Shown in pieces: positions 8,663-19,021 of a stretch of 64,000 bases of DNA; position 1 is the stretch's first letter, and each line of letters begins with the position of its first letter. This DNA is from Promicromonospora sp. AC04 (GTDB lineage: Bacteria > Actinomycetota > Actinomycetes > Actinomycetales > Cellulomonadaceae): assembly GCF_003058225.1 (NCBI RefSeq), contig NZ_QBUG01000001.1:248001-312000 (forward strand), in the 5' to 3' direction. The notes under the pieces were generated by a model. That model was not told where the DNA came from. It saw nothing but the letters and a program-made list of their open reading frames with translations, and ran no database searches. The position numbers and the translations under genes are program-made.

Positions 8663-11600
8663 TCAGTCGCGCGGCTTCTCGCGCATCTCGAACGTCTCGA
8701 TGGTGTCGCCCTCGGTGACGTCGTTGAACGACCCGAGACCGATACCGCACTCGAAGCCCTCGCGGACCTCAGTGACGTCGTCCTTCTCGCGACGCAGCGA
8801 CTCGATCGTGAGGTTGTCGCCCACCACCGTGCCGTTGCGGAGCACACGCGCCTTCGAGTTGCGGCGGATGGTGCCCGAGCGGACCACCGAACCGGCGATG
8901 TTGCCGAACTTCGAGGAACGGAAGACCTGGCGGATCTCCGCGGTCCCGAGCTGGACCTCCTCGTACTCCGGCTTGAGCATGCCCTTGAGGGCCGCCTCGA
9001 CGTCCTCGATCGCCTGGTAGATGACCGAGTAGAACTTGACGTCCACGCCTTCGCGCTCCGCCAGCTCCTCGACGCGCTCGCCGTACTTCACGTTGAAGCC
9101 GATGATCACGGCGCTGTCGACCGTGGCCAGGTTGACGTCGTTCTGCGTGATCGCACCCACACCACGGTGGATGACGCGCAGCTCGACCTCCTCGCCCACA
9201 TCGATCTTGAGCAGCGCGTCCTCCAGTGCCTCGACGGCACCGGACACGTCGCCCTTGAGGATGAGGTTGAGGCTCTCGACCTTGCCCTTCTTGAGCTCGG
9301 AGTCGAAGTCCTCGAGGCTGATCCGCTTGCGGCGCTTGGCCAGCGTCGCTGCGCGCTCCGCCGCCTGACGCTTCTCGGCGATCTGGCGGGCGGTGCGGTC
9401 GTCCGGCGCCACGAGGAACGTGTCGCCGGCGCCCGGGACGCTGGTGAGACCCAGCACCTGGACCGGGCGAGCCGGGGTGGCCGCCTCGACCGAGTTGCCG
9501 TGCTCGTCGAACATCGCACGGACGCGGCCGTAGGCCGTGCCCGCGACGATCGCGTCGCCGACGTGCAGCGTGCCGGACTGGACCAGCACCGTCGCCACCG
9601 GACCGCGACCCTTGTCGAGGTTCGCCTCGATCGCGACACCGCGCGCGTCCTTCGACGGGTTGGCCCGCAGGTCCAGAGCCGCGTCAGCGGTCAGCAGGAC
9701 GGCCTCGATGAGGTTGTCGATACCGATGCCCGGCTTCGCCGCGACGTCGACGAACATCGTGTCGCCGCCGTACTCCTCGGCCACCAGGTTGTACTCGGTG
9801 AGCTGCTGACGCACCTTCGCCGGGTTCGCACCCTCGACGTCGATCTTGTTGACCGCCACCACGATCGGCACACCAGCTGCCTGCGCGTGGTTCACGGCCT
9901 CGACCGTCTGCGGCATCACGCCGTCGTCGGCCGCGACCACGAGGATCGCAATGTCCGTGACCTGCGCACCACGGGCACGCATGGCGGTGAACGCCTCGTG
10001 GCCCGGGGTGTCGATGAACGTGATGGCACGCTCGGTGCCCTCGTGCTCGTGCGTGATCTGGTACGCACCGATGTGCTGCGTGATCCCGCCGTGCTCGCCC
10101 GCCACCACGTCCGACTTGCGGATCGCGTCCAGCAGCTTCGTCTTACCGTGGTCGACGTGACCCATGACGGTCACGACCGGCGGACGGATGGCGAGGTCGT
10201 CGTCGGACTCGTCGGCCTCCTCGGCCTCCAGGTCGATGTCGAACGACCCGAGCAGCTCGCGGTCCTCCTCCTCGGCCGAGACCATCTCGATCTGGTAGCC
10301 GAGCTCGGTGGCCAGCGTGCCGAACGTGTCCTCGTCGAGCGACTGCGTGGCCGTGGCCATCTCGCCCAGGTGGAACAGGACGGTCACGAGCGCCGCGGGG
10401 TTCGCGTCGATCTTGTCGGCGAAGTCGTTCAGCGACGCGCCGTGGCGCAGCCGGACGACGGTGTTGCCGTTGCCGCGAGGGACCTGCACGCCACCGAGCG
10501 ACGGGGCCTGCATGGCCTCGAACTCCTGGCGCTTCGCCCGACGCGACTTACGCCCGCGGACCGGCTTGCCGCCGGCGCGCCCGAAGGCACCCTGCGTCGC
10601 ACCACGACCGCCGGCACCACGACGCGGGCCGCCGAAGCCGCCACCGCCGCCGCCACCGGGACGACCCGGAGCGCCTGCACCGGCACCGCCGGCGCCACCA
10701 GGACCGGGACGGCCACCGCCGCCGCCACCGGGGCGGCCACGACCGCCACCCGGGGCCGGACGGTCGCCCGGACGCGGCATGTTGGTCTTGCCCGGCATCA
10801 TGCCGGGGTTCGGGCGCGGGCCGGCGCCACCGCTACCACCGGGACGGGGCGCGGAGGGACGCGGGCCACCCGGGCGAGGACCGCCCGAGCGCTCGCCGCT
10901 GGGGGCATCGGTGCGCTCGGGGCGCTGCCCCGGACGCGGCATGCCCTGGCTGGTCGCGAACGGGTTGTTGCCCGGACGCGGGTTACCGCCACCGGGACGG
11001 TCGCCACCCGGACGGTCGCTGCCGCCCGCCGCCGGGCGAGCGCCACGGCCGCCACCGGGACGGGGCATGCCCTGGCTGGTCGCGAAGGGGTTGTTGCCCG
11101 GACGCGGGTTGCCGCCGCCGGGACGGCCGCCACGGCCGCCGTCGCGCCCCGGACGTGCGCCCGAGGGCGCTGCGGCGGCCGGCTTCGGCGCGCCAGGCTT
11201 GGGCGCGGCAGCGGCGGGCTTCGGTGCACCGGGCTTGGGAGCCGCGGTAGGCGTGGCCGACGCCGCAGGCGCCAGCGGGGTCTGCTCGGGTGCCGGAGCC
11301 GGTGCCGGGGCGGGTGCCTCCGGCGCAGGGCTCGGTGCCGGGGCAGGCGCCGGTGCGGGCGCAGCCTCTGTCTTGGGTGCCGGAGCCGGGGTAGGCGCGG
11401 GAGCCGGCTCGGCCGGCTTCCGGACCGCGGGCTTCGCGGCGGGCTTCGGCGCGCTCTTCGCGGGAGACTTCGCCGCTGCGTCCTTGTCGGACGGGCCGGC
11501 AGCGCCACCGGCGGGGAACTTGTCGCGCATGCGCCGCACGACGGGCGGCTCGAGCGTCGACGACGCCGAGCGAACGTACTCGCCTGCCGACTTCAGCTCG

Positions 11601-11665
11601 CCAAGCAGGGTCTTGCTTTCCACTCCGAGCTCCTTAGCGAGCTCGTAGACGCGGACTTTAGCCAC
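8663..11665 (-). CDS. infB: translation initiation factor IF-2
   Basis: A 1000-residue GTPase that brings initiator fMet-tRNA to the 30S subunit and promotes subunit joining. The N-terminal IF2 subdomain ([17 protein letters not shown]) is followed by about 350 residues of Pro/Ala- then Gly/Arg-rich low complexity, typical of actinobacteria. The G domain starts at [19 protein letters not shown] with DTPGHEAF and [10 protein letters not shown]. Domains II-IV are complete to the C-terminus. A 20-odd-residue block, [20 protein letters not shown], occurs twice in the linker. The start is GTG 11665, preceded by AGGAG. Confidence 0.97.
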   Translation of the reverse strand: MAKVRVYELAKELGVESKTLLGELKSAGEYVRSASSTLEPPVVRRMRDKFPAGGAAGPSDKDAAAKSPAKSAPKPAAKPAVRKPAEPAPAPTPAPAPKTEAAPAPAPAPAPSPAPEAPAPAPAPAPEQTPLAPAASATPTAAPKPGAPKPAAAAPKPGAPKPAAAAPSGARPGRDGGRGGRPGGGNPRPGNNPFATSQGMPRPGGGRGARPAAGGSDRPGGDRPGGGNPRPGNNPFATSQGMPRPGQRPERTDAPSGERSGGPRPGGPRPSAPRPGGSGGAGPRPNPGMMPGKTNMPRPGDRPAPGGGRGRPGGGGGGRPGPGGAGGAGAGAPGRPGGGGGGGFGGPRRGAGGRGATQGAFGRAGGKPVRGRKSRRAKRQEFEAMQAPSLGGVQVPRGNGNTVVRLRHGASLNDFADKIDANPAALVTVLFHLGEMATATQSLDEDTFGTLATELGYQIEMVSAEEEDRELLGSFDIDLEAEEADESDDDLAIRPPVVTVMGHVDHGKTKLLDAIRKSDVVAGEHGGITQHIGAYQITHEHEGTERAITFIDTPGHEAFTAMRARGAQVTDIAILVVAADDGVMPQTVEAVNHAQAAGVPIVVAVNKIDVEGANPAKVRQQLTEYNLVAEEYGGDTMFVDVAAKPGIGIDNLIEAVLLTADAALDLRANPSKDARGVAIEANLDKGRGPVATVLVQSGTLHVGDAIVAGTAYGRVRAMFDEHGNSVEAATPARPVQVLGLTSVPGAGDTFLVAPDDRTARQIAEKRQAAERAATLAKRRKRISLEDFDSELKKGKVESLNLILKGDVSGAVEALEDALLKIDVGEEVELRVIHRGVGAITQNDVNLATVDSAVIIGFNVKYGERVEELAEREGVDVKFYSVIYQAIEDVEAALKGMLKPEYEEVQLGTAEIRQVFRSSKFGNIAGSVVRSGTIRRNSKARVLRNGTVVGDNLTIESLRREKDDVTEVREGFECGIGLGSFNDVTEGDTIETFEMREKPRD

Positions 11666-11842
11666 AACTCTCCTGTCTCGGTCCGTCCCGGGACAGGGAG
11701 GACCACCGTTAGTACTGAGTACTCATCGCTGGGGGCTCATCGGGTGCCCATCGGCGTCTGACCCGCTTCCTTGTCGACGAATCGCATAATTCGGCCCGAC
11801 GCACGGTTGCGTCCGGTCGGAACAGTCCTGCGGTTGATGCAC

Positions 11843-12115
11843 TCACTGGCCGAGGTGTGCTCGTACCTCGCCGAGGTCGAGAGGCCCGTCGACGCGCAGT
11901 GCGCGCGGTACGGCCCTGCGACGCTCAGCGAGCTCCAGGCACTGCGGCTCCGGGTGGACCCAGGCACCGCGACCCGGCAGGCAGGCACGGACATCGACGA
12001 TGATGCGCCGTGGCTGGGCCACGTCATCATCTACCGAAGAGCCCAGCACCAGACGCAGGAGTGCAGACCGCTGGTCGCGCCCCCGGCATCCGACGCACGT
12101 GCGCACCGGACCCAT
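11843..12115 (-). CDS. ylxR: YlxR family RNA-binding protein
   Basis: A small (about 90 residues) basic protein of the YlxR/DUF448 family, encoded between nusA and infB in most Gram-positive bacteria. The signature PVRTCVGCRGRDQRS is at the N-terminus, and GRGAWVHPEPQCLELA is the conserved mid-section. In other bacteria it binds RNA and has been linked to RNase P and translation-related regulation. I chose ATG 12115 (MGPVRTCVGC). A GTG at 12199, six bases after the nusA stop, is in frame, but its extension does not resemble the family. Confidence 0.9.
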   Translation of the reverse strand: MGPVRTCVGCRGRDQRSALLRLVLGSSVDDDVAQPRRIIVDVRACLPGRGAWVHPEPQCLELAERRRAVPRALRVDGPLDLGEVRAHLGQ

Positions 12116-12205
12116 GACGGGTTGGCCCGAATCAGGTGCGAGGCAGGTCGAAAGACGGGCACGTGGCCCAGACTCAGACAGTCTACCGCGCCGACCCACC
12201 GGGCG

Positions 12206-13255
12206 TTACCGGCCGCCCTGCGCGTCGGCGGCCGCGCCACCTGCGTCGGCGTCCGCTGCCTCGTCCGAGCGGATGTCGATGCGCCAACCCGTCAGCTTCG
12301 CGGCGAGACGCGCGTTCTGCCCCTCTTTTCCGATCGCGAGGGACAGCTGGTAGTCGGGCACGATCGCCCGCGCGGCACGCGCGTCGGCGTCGACCACTGT
12401 GACTGACGACACACGTGCCGGCGACAGTGCGCTCGCCACGAACGCGGCGGGGTCGTCGCTGTGGTCCACGATGTCGATCTTCTCGCCGTGCAGCTCGGCC
12501 ATCACCGCGCGCACGCGGGCGCCCATCGGGCCGATGCACGCGCCCTTGGCGTTGAGCCCGGACACCCGGGACCGCACGGCCATCTTGGTGCGGTGCCCCG
12601 CCTCGCGGGCGATGGCGGTGATCTCCACCGAGCCGTCCGCGATCTCCGGGACCTCGAGCTCGAAGAGCTTGCGCACGAGGTTCGGGTGCGTACGGCTCAA
12701 CGTGATCTGGGGACCCTTCATTCCGCGGCTGACCTCGACCACGTAGGCGCGCAGCCGCTCGCCGTGCACGTACTCCTCGGTGGGCACCTGCTCGTGCGGC
12801 GGCAGCACCGCCTCGGTGCCACCCACGTCCACCAGCACGACGCGCGGGTCGCGGCCCTGCTGGATGACGCCGGCCAGGACCTCGCCCTCCTTGCCGCGGA
12901 AGGTGCCCAGGACCTGGTCGTCCTCGGCGTCGCGCAGCCGCTGGACGATCACCTGGCGGGCCGTCGCGGTCGCGATGCGGCCGAAGTCCTGCGGCGTGTG
13001 GTCGAACTCGGGCCCGAACTCCACGGCGGTGCGAGTCTCCGGGTCCTCGGGGTCCTCTGCCCCGGGCAGCTCCTCGCGCGCCCACACCGTGACGTGGCCC
13101 GACGAGCGGTCCACCTCGACGCGAGCCCGGTTGTAGGCGTCGGGAGTGCGGTGGTAGGCCGAGAGCAGCGCCTGCTCGATGGCCGCGACGAGGACGTCCA
13201 GGCTGAGGTCCCTCTCGCGCTCCAGCATCCGGAGCGTGGTCATGTCGATGTCCAT
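12206..13255 (-). CDS. nusA: transcription termination/antitermination factor NusA
   Basis: An RNA polymerase-associated factor with an N-terminal domain ([20 protein letters not shown]), an S1 domain (about residues 125-195) and two KH domains ([21 protein letters not shown] and the [19 protein letters not shown] loop). At about 349 residues it lacks the extra acidic C-terminal repeats of enterobacteria, as usual in actinobacteria. ATG 13255 is preceded by GAGGAAGG, which lies inside the rimP stop region; the gap to rimP is one base, so translation is coupled. Confidence 0.96.
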   Translation of the reverse strand: MDIDMTTLRMLERERDLSLDVLVAAIEQALLSAYHRTPDAYNRARVEVDRSSGHVTVWAREELPGAEDPEDPETRTAVEFGPEFDHTPQDFGRIATATARQVIVQRLRDAEDDQVLGTFRGKEGEVLAGVIQQGRDPRVVLVDVGGTEAVLPPHEQVPTEEYVHGERLRAYVVEVSRGMKGPQITLSRTHPNLVRKLFELEVPEIADGSVEITAIAREAGHRTKMAVRSRVSGLNAKGACIGPMGARVRAVMAELHGEKIDIVDHSDDPAAFVASALSPARVSSVTVVDADARAARAIVPDYQLSLAIGKEGQNARLAAKLTGWRIDIRSDEAADADAGGAAADAQGGR

Positions 13256-13256
13256 G

Positions 13257-13850
13257 TCAGCCTTCCTCGTTGCGGCCGGGGTGACCCTCGGTCGTGTTGT
13301 CCGTACCGGCACCGTCCGAGTACTCGGAGGTGTCTTCACCTGCACTCTCGCCCAGTTCCGGAGCCTCGGCATCCTGGGCGTCGTCGAGCCGTTTCAGCTC
13401 GACCTCGACCTTGCCGCGGACGACGTCGCCCAGCGGGATCCGCCGGTCGTCGTCGAGCACCAGGACGTTCCCGTCGCCGTCGGCGAGCACGTCGGTCAGC
13501 CGGCCCTCGGCGCGGCCGCCGTCGGTCAGCCTGAGCGTCACCAGGCGGGTCCGAGCGCGCTTGAAGTGCCGCAGCTCGGTCAGCGGCCGGGACGTGCCCG
13601 GCGTCGAGACCTCGAGCGTGTACGCGCCGCGCACGACGTCGTCCGTGTCCAGCGCCGCGGAGATGACGCGTGACGCGTCGCCGAGGGCGTCGGAGTCCAG
13701 ACTGCCCACGACGTCGTCCGGCAGGTCGACGGTGATCCGGACGACCGACTTGCTGCCTGCCCGGGTGGCGCTCACCTCCTCGAGGTGGAGCCCAGCGGCC
13801 TCGACCACCGGTCCCACGACCTCGCGGACCGCATCCGCCTGCTGTGTCAT
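13257..13850 (-). CDS. rimP: ribosome maturation factor RimP
   Basis: A 30S maturation factor of about 197 residues. The N-terminal domain includes [18 protein letters not shown] and VRITVDLPD; the central [18 protein letters not shown] is the family hallmark. The C-terminal SH3-like domain follows ([19 protein letters not shown]). A 40-residue acidic tail ends the protein. ATG 13850 has GGGAGG upstream. It heads the rimP-nusA-ylxR-infB run. Confidence 0.95.
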   Translation of the reverse strand: MTQQADAVREVVGPVVEAAGLHLEEVSATRAGSKSVVRITVDLPDDVVGSLDSDALGDASRVISAALDTDDVVRGAYTLEVSTPGTSRPLTELRHFKRARTRLVTLRLTDGGRAEGRLTDVLADGDGNVLVLDDDRRIPLGDVVRGKVEVELKRLDDAQDAEAPELGESAGEDTSEYSDGAGTDNTTEGHPGRNEEG

Positions 13851-14047
13851 CGACTGCCTCCCGTCGGCTCCCCCACGTGCGGGGGCACGGTTCGAGCCGG
13901 AACGGTTCGACCGATGTGCTGTTGTTGTCTGCGTCAAGCGTAACGAAGCGCCGGACCTCGGCACTTCGCGTAGAACGTGATGTCCGTGACCCGACCGCAA
14001 TCGGTCGGGCACGAATCGGGTTCCGGAACATGGCATCATCGGCCACG

Positions 14048-15106
14048 ATGAACCCCTTTGGCCGCACGGCCCGCACCCGACGCCGGTCAGGCGTGACCGC
14101 GCTGGCTCTGACCTGCGCGATCATTCTCTCAGGTTGCGGGTTGCGGCTCGAGACACCGCCGCCGACCGAGCCGGTGCCGGACGCGGCCGAGGTGGTCCGG
14201 CGCACCGCCGTCGCCGACGCGCTGCTGGTGGCCGAACAGGCCACGGCTGCCGCGGCGTCCAACGGGATCCGGGCGGACATCGAGGCCGAGCTCACCGTCA
14301 TCGCCGAGGTCGCGATCGAGCAGGCGGAGCAGCTCGGGGGCGAGTACGACTCCGGCCTGGGCGACATCCTGTCCGAACAGTCCGACGCGTCCCCCTCGGC
14401 GAGCACCCTGGCGCAGACGCCCCGCGCCGTCGTCACGTCGCTGCGCGACGCCGCCACCCGCACCCGGGCCGCCGCCGACCAGGCGCAGCTCGGGCCGCTG
14501 GGCCGGCTGCTCGCCTCGATCTCGACGTCGCAGACGCAGTACGCGAGAAGCCTCGCGCAGCTCACCGGCGCCGAGGGCCCCGCGCTCCCCTCCACCCAGA
14601 TTCCCGAGCCCGCCGAGCCCGGCGCCGAACCGAGCGAGGCCGACGAGGCCTCGGCGACTCCGGCGTCGGCCGGTTCCGAACCTGCCGTCGTCCCCACCGG
14701 GCTGTCGGCCGAGGACCTGAGTGCCCTGATCCTGGCCGAGGACTCTGCCGGGTACGCGCTCGAGGTGCGCGCGGCGCAGGCCGACGGCACGGTCCGCACC
14801 CGGGCGTACGAGCGTGCGCAGGTGCACCGCGCACGCGCCCAGGCCTGGGCGCTCGTGGCCGGGATCGACAACACCGACCAGGACCCGCGCCGCGTCGCCT
14901 ACGCGGTGCCCGGGTCGGACACGACCACGACGGACCTCGCCCGCGACCTCGAGCTCGACCTGGCGCAGAACTACGCCACGCTGGTCGGCATCGCCGAACC
15001 GGGGACCCGCGCGATCCTCGTCGCGCTCCTGACCGAGACCACCCTGGCCGCCGCCCAGTGGGGCGCCCCCGCAGTGCCGTTCCCGGGCCTGCCGGAGCGC
15101 GCCTGA
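14048..15106 (+). CDS. lipoprotein with ferritin-like DUF4439 domain
   Basis: About 352 residues. The N-terminus has an Arg-rich start, a hydrophobic stretch and a lipobox ending LSGC (residues 27-30), so it is probably a membrane-anchored lipoprotein. The first part is helical and Ala-rich. The C-terminal part, from about residue 215, fits the DUF4439 ferritin-like four-helix domain (LSALILAEDSAGYALEVRAA, ARAQAWALVAG), known in actinobacteria next to rimP. No function is established. A longer start at 14030 (six residues more) is possible. It is divergent from rimP. Confidence 0.8.
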   Translation: MNPFGRTARTRRRSGVTALALTCAIILSGCGLRLETPPPTEPVPDAAEVVRRTAVADALLVAEQATAAAASNGIRADIEAELTVIAEVAIEQAEQLGGEYDSGLGDILSEQSDASPSASTLAQTPRAVVTSLRDAATRTRAAADQAQLGPLGRLLASISTSQTQYARSLAQLTGAEGPALPSTQIPEPAEPGAEPSEADEASATPASAGSEPAVVPTGLSAEDLSALILAEDSAGYALEVRAAQADGTVRTRAYERAQVHRARAQAWALVAGIDNTDQDPRRVAYAVPGSDTTTTDLARDLELDLAQNYATLVGIAEPGTRAILVALLTETTLAAAQWGAPAVPFPGLPERA

Positions 15107-15112
15107 CACCTT

Positions 15113-15173
15113 GGTTGTGGGCGTGATCGCTGCGCCTGGAGCGGGCACAGCCACAACGATCCCGCCCACAACC
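15113..15173. terminator. bidirectional hairpin terminator
   Basis: 17-bp arms with one mismatch (15113-15129 and 15157-15173, GGTTGTGGGCG...CGCCCACAACC) in the 76-bp gap between the convergent DUF4439 and proS genes. No T tract is present. The position between two gene ends supports termination on both strands. Confidence 0.75.
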
Positions 15174-15182
15174 TGTCCGGGG

Positions 15183-17009
15183 CTACGCGAGCAGGGCCTC
15201 GACCCGCCCCGCCACCGCGTCCACGACGTCGGCCACGGGGAACTGCTCCGCCTCGCCGGCGCGCGGCTTGACCTCGACCAGGCCGTCGGCCAGGCCCTTG
15301 CCCACCACGACGACGAGCGGCGCACCGAGCAGCTCGGCGTCCTTGAACTTCACGCCCGGCGAGACCTTGGTGGGCCGGTCGTCGTAGAGGACCTCGACGC
15401 CGCGGGCGGCGAGCTCGGTCGCGATCGACTCGGCGGCCTCATACACCTCGGTGCCCTTGCCCGTCGCGATCAGGTGCACGTGCACGGGGGCGACGTGGGC
15501 GGGCCAGGCCAGGCCGAGCTCGTCGTGGTTGGCCTCGGCGAGCGCGGCGAGCGCCCGCGTGACGCCGACGCCGTAGGAGCCCATGGTGACCACGGCCTGC
15601 TTGCCGTTCTCGTCGAGCACGACCAGGCCCAGGGCCTCGGCGTACTTGCGGCCGAGCTGGAAGATGTGGCCCATCTCGATGCCGCGGGCGAGCTCCAGCG
15701 GGCCGGAGCCGTCGGGAGCCGGGTCGCCGGCGCGCACCTCGGCGGCCTCGACGGTGCCGTCGGCGGTGAAGTCACGGCCGGCGACGAGGTCGAACACGTG
15801 CTTGCCGGGCTCGTTGGCGCCGGTGATCCAGCGGGTGCCGGGCACCACGCGGGGGTCGAGGAGGTAGCGGATCGCGGGGACCTTCTCGCCGTCGGCCACC
15901 TCGATCTGCTCGCCCTGGGGGCCGAGTGCCTGCGGGCCGATGTAGCCCTTGACCAGCTGCGGGAACTTCTTGAAGTCCTCCTCGGTGGCGGCCTCGGGCT
16001 CGGCGGGCGTCAGCGCGGCCTCGATGCGCTTGAGGTCGACCTCGCGGTCGCCGGGCAGGCCGACCACGAGCAGCTCGCGGGTCCCGTCGGGCTGGACCAG
16101 GGCGAGCACCACGTTCTTCAGGGTGTCGGCGGCGGTCCAGGGCCGGTCGGGGCGCGGGAACTTCTCGTTCGCGACGGCGACGAGGGTGGCGATCGTGGGG
16201 GTGTCGGGGGTGTCCTCGACGTGCGCCGCGGGGGCGTCGTCGTACGGGATGGCCTCGGGGACGGGCGTGACCACGGCCTCCACGTTGGCGGCGTAGCCGC
16301 CGGCGGAGCGCACGTAGGTGTCCTCGCCGATCGGGGACGGGCTCAGGAACTCCTCGGAGCGGGAGCCACCCATGGCGCCCGACATGGCGGAGACGATCAC
16401 GTACTCCAGGCCCAGGCGCGTGAAGATCTTCTCGTACGCCTCGCGGTGCTTCTGGTAGCTGACGTCCAGGCCCTCGTCCTTGACGTCGAAGGAGTAGGAG
16501 TCCTTCATGATGAACTCGCGCCCGCGGATCAGGCCGGCCCGGGGGCGCGCCTCGTCGCGGTACTTGGTCTGGATCTGGAAGAGCGTGACCGGCAGGTCCT
16601 TGTACGACGAGTACAGGTCCTTGACCAGGAGCGCGAACATCTCCTCGTGCGTGGGCGCGAGGAGGTAGTCGCCGCCCTTGCGGTCCTGGAGCCGGAACAG
16701 GCCGGCGCCGTACTCCTCCCAGCGGCCGGTCGCCTCGTAGGGCTCCCGCGGCAGCAGCGCCGGGAAGTGCACCTCCTGGCCGCCGATCGCGACCATCTCC
16801 TCGCGGACGATCGCCTCGATCTTGGCCAGCACGCGCAGGCCGAGCGGCAGCCACGAGTAGATGCCCGGGGCGGCCCGGCGGATGTACCCGGCCCGCACGA
16901 GGAGCTTGTGGCTGGCGACCTCGGCCTCGGCCGGGTCCTCGCGCAGGGTACGGACGAAGAGGGACGACATGCGCAGAACGTCGCCCTGAGTGAGGCGTGC
17001 GGAAGACAT
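15183..17009 (-). CDS. proS: prolyl-tRNA synthetase (bacterial type)
   Basis: A class II aminoacyl-tRNA synthetase of 608 residues. Motif 1 region ([20 protein letters not shown]), motif 2 ([19 protein letters not shown]) and motif 3 ([14 protein letters not shown]) are all present. The insertion between motifs 2 and 3 (about residues 225-410) is the YbaK-like editing domain that clears Ala-tRNA(Pro). The C-terminal anticodon-binding domain includes [16 protein letters not shown]. The length matches the bacterial form. It is convergent with the DUF4439 gene and divergent from the glycosylase gene. Confidence 0.97.
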   Translation of the reverse strand: MSSARLTQGDVLRMSSLFVRTLREDPAEAEVASHKLLVRAGYIRRAAPGIYSWLPLGLRVLAKIEAIVREEMVAIGGQEVHFPALLPREPYEATGRWEEYGAGLFRLQDRKGGDYLLAPTHEEMFALLVKDLYSSYKDLPVTLFQIQTKYRDEARPRAGLIRGREFIMKDSYSFDVKDEGLDVSYQKHREAYEKIFTRLGLEYVIVSAMSGAMGGSRSEEFLSPSPIGEDTYVRSAGGYAANVEAVVTPVPEAIPYDDAPAAHVEDTPDTPTIATLVAVANEKFPRPDRPWTAADTLKNVVLALVQPDGTRELLVVGLPGDREVDLKRIEAALTPAEPEAATEEDFKKFPQLVKGYIGPQALGPQGEQIEVADGEKVPAIRYLLDPRVVPGTRWITGANEPGKHVFDLVAGRDFTADGTVEAAEVRAGDPAPDGSGPLELARGIEMGHIFQLGRKYAEALGLVVLDENGKQAVVTMGSYGVGVTRALAALAEANHDELGLAWPAHVAPVHVHLIATGKGTEVYEAAESIATELAARGVEVLYDDRPTKVSPGVKFKDAELLGAPLVVVVGKGLADGLVEVKPRAGEAEQFPVADVVDAVAGRVEALLA

Positions 17010-17108
17010 GGGGCACAGCCTATCCGCGAGGGCGGCTGCGGCTCGCCGGAATTCCGGGTGGCTCCGTCAAGCCTTGCCGAGAATCCGGAAGTCTCGCAGG
17101 ATGGGGCC

Positions 17109-18035
17109 ATGCCAGAGCTGCCCGAGGTCGCCGCGCTCGCCGACTTTCTGCGCGCGCGGACCGCTGGGCGCACGGTCAGCGCGGTGGAGGTCGGCTCGAT
17201 CGCCGCGCTCAAGACCTTCGACCCGCCGCCTGCCGCGCTCTCCGGGGGCGAGGTGACGGACGTCGCCCGGCACGGCAAGTGGCTGGACCTCGTGGTCTCG
17301 GCCTCGTCCGACAACCCGGTGCCCGACGACGCCCCGCTCCACCTGGTCTTCCACCTCTCGCGGGGCGGATGGGTGCGTTGGTCGGACGCGCTGTCCACCA
17401 AGCCGGTGCGGCCGTCCCTCGGCGGTTCCAGCCGGGGCGCGATCCTCGCGCTGCGGGTGCGGCTCGACGACGGCTCCGGGTTCGACCTGACCGAGGCGGG
17501 CACCCGCAAACGGCTCGCGGTGCACGTCGTCCACGACCCCGCCGAGATCGAGATGATCGCGTCCCTCGGCGTGGAACCGCTCGCCCCGGAGTTCACGACA
17601 GAGATCCTGGCCGGCCTCCTGTCCGCGAAGAACCAGCAGGTCAAGGGCCTGCTGCGGGACCAGCACGCCATCGCGGGCATCGGCAACGCCTACAGCGACG
17701 AGATCCTGCTCGTGAGCCGGTTCAGCCCGTACAAGCTGACCGGGTCGTTCACGCCCGAGGAGACCGCCCGGTTGCACACCGCGATCGGCGACGTGCTCAC
17801 GGAGGCGATCGCGGCGGCGTCGGGCAAGCCTGCCAAGGAGCTCAAGGATGCCAAGCGCGCCGGGATGCGCGTGCACGGCCGTTCGGGCCTGCCGTGCCCG
17901 GGGTGGAACGGGACGCCGTGCGGTGACACGGTGCACGAGGTGTCCTTCGCGGACCGGTCCATGCAGTACTGCCCCACGTGCCAGACGGGCGGCAAACCCC
18001 TGGCGGACCGCAGGATGTCCAAGCTGCTGCGGTGA
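17109..18035 (+). CDS. Fpg/Nei family DNA glycosylase
   Basis: A base-excision repair glycosylase/AP lyase of about 308 residues. The mature N-terminus would be PELPEV, giving the catalytic Pro1 and Glu2. The helix-two-turn-helix segment contains IAGIGNAYSDEIL. A C-terminal four-cysteine zinc finger is visible (CPGW...PCG, then YCPTC) followed by the Arg-containing hairpin LADRRMSKLL. The H2TH and finger spacing fit actinobacterial Fpg/Nei paralogues better than classic MutM, so I do not assign mutM or nei. ATG 17109 is fixed by the MPELPEV start. It is divergent from proS. Confidence 0.92.
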   Translation: MPELPEVAALADFLRARTAGRTVSAVEVGSIAALKTFDPPPAALSGGEVTDVARHGKWLDLVVSASSDNPVPDDAPLHLVFHLSRGGWVRWSDALSTKPVRPSLGGSSRGAILALRVRLDDGSGFDLTEAGTRKRLAVHVVHDPAEIEMIASLGVEPLAPEFTTEILAGLLSAKNQQVKGLLRDQHAIAGIGNAYSDEILLVSRFSPYKLTGSFTPEETARLHTAIGDVLTEAIAAASGKPAKELKDAKRAGMRVHGRSGLPCPGWNGTPCGDTVHEVSFADRSMQYCPTCQTGGKPLADRRMSKLLR

Positions 18036-18044
18036 GCGAGCAGG

Positions 18045-19004
18045 TCAGAACAGCACGGTCGCGAACGTGCCCACCTGCTCGAAACCCACCCGCCGGTAGG
18101 CCGCCACGGCCCGCTCGTTGTAGGCGTTCACGTACAGGGACACGACGGGCGCGACCGACGCGCGCGTCGCGGTGACTACCGCTGCCATGCCCGACTCCGA
18201 CCAGCCCCGGCCGCGGAACGCGGGCTCCACCCAGACGCCCTGCACCTGGGCGACGCCGCCGGCCACCGCGCCGAGCTCGGCCTTGAACGCGATGGCGGGC
18301 TGCCCGCCGACGTCGGGCACGAGACGGATGAACGAGCGCCCCTCCGTGATGAGCGACCGCACGCGCTCCGCGTAGGCGGACCCGCCCGAGGCGACCGGCG
18401 AGTAGCCGACCTCCTCCGTGAACATGCGCACGCAGGCCGGGAGCACGATGTCCAGCTCGGCGGGGACCGAGCGGCGAACGGTGGGCTCGGGCGGCAGCGA
18501 GGGCGCGGTCCCGATGGCCATGGACGGCTGGTCGGCGCGCACCTCGCGGGCCGGGGGCCAGTGCGGCGACAGCCGCTCCCAGAGCGCGAGCGCCGCCCAC
18601 TGCTCCCCCACGATCGACGACGACCGCCGCCCGTGCACGCGCGCCACGGTCGCGAAGGCGCTGATCGCCTCGGCGCGCCGGTCCGGATCGGCGATCGGGA
18701 TCACGGGCACCAGGTTGGCACCGGCCCAGCACACCGCCTCGAGCGGCCCGACGGCGGGAAAGCCCCAGGCCTGGCCCGCCGCGGCACCGAAGCCGGAGCG
18801 CGCCGCGATCTCCAGACGCGCGGTGGCGAGCACGGACGAGACCGGGTCGACGGCGCAGACCGCGAGCGCCTGCACCAGGTCCGTGCGGGTCAGCGCCCGC
18901 GCGACAGCCTCGCGATTACGGCGCGCCAGAATGTCGCGTTCGCCCGGTTCTGGCGGCCCGTCGGGGCGCGCTCCGGTGGGAACCGGGGTGCGCCAGCGGG
19001 CCAT
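18045..19004 (-). CDS. GNAT acetyltransferase with DUF4081 domain
   Basis: A 319-residue protein with an N-terminal DUF4081-like domain (about 25-140, DLVQALAVCAVDPVSSVLA...) and a C-terminal GNAT fold. The acetyl-CoA loop is in VEPAFRGRGWSESGM, and the final strand/helix is VSLYVNAYNERAVAAYRRVGF. This two-domain form recurs beside ispG in actinobacteria; the substrate is unknown. ATG 19004 has GGAG upstream. It lies 17 bases after the ispG stop, in the same direction, so probably in the rseP-ispG transcript. Confidence 0.9.
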   Translation of the reverse strand: MARWRTPVPTGARPDGPPEPGERDILARRNREAVARALTRTDLVQALAVCAVDPVSSVLATARLEIAARSGFGAAAGQAWGFPAVGPLEAVCWAGANLVPVIPIADPDRRAEAISAFATVARVHGRRSSSIVGEQWAALALWERLSPHWPPAREVRADQPSMAIGTAPSLPPEPTVRRSVPAELDIVLPACVRMFTEEVGYSPVASGGSAYAERVRSLITEGRSFIRLVPDVGGQPAIAFKAELGAVAGGVAQVQGVWVEPAFRGRGWSESGMAAVVTATRASVAPVVSLYVNAYNERAVAAYRRVGFEQVGTFATVLF

Positions 19005-19021
19005 GCCTTGCTCCGTTCGAG

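Noticed and set aside
8594-11761. Very long plus-strand open frame (1055 codons) opposite infB
   Set aside because: It is the antisense of a clear IF-2 gene; its translation is Arg/Asp/Gly-biased with no domains, typical of shadow frames in GC-rich DNA.
13880-13915. Possible tRNA T-arm (GGTTCGA occurring twice)
   Set aside because: There is no acceptor stem or anticodon arm around it; it is a short direct repeat upstream of rimP.
15111-17108. Plus-strand frame preceding the glycosylase, open for more than 650 codons
   Set aside because: It is antisense to proS. The glycosylase start is fixed by MPELPEV at 17109, so the upstream part is not coding.
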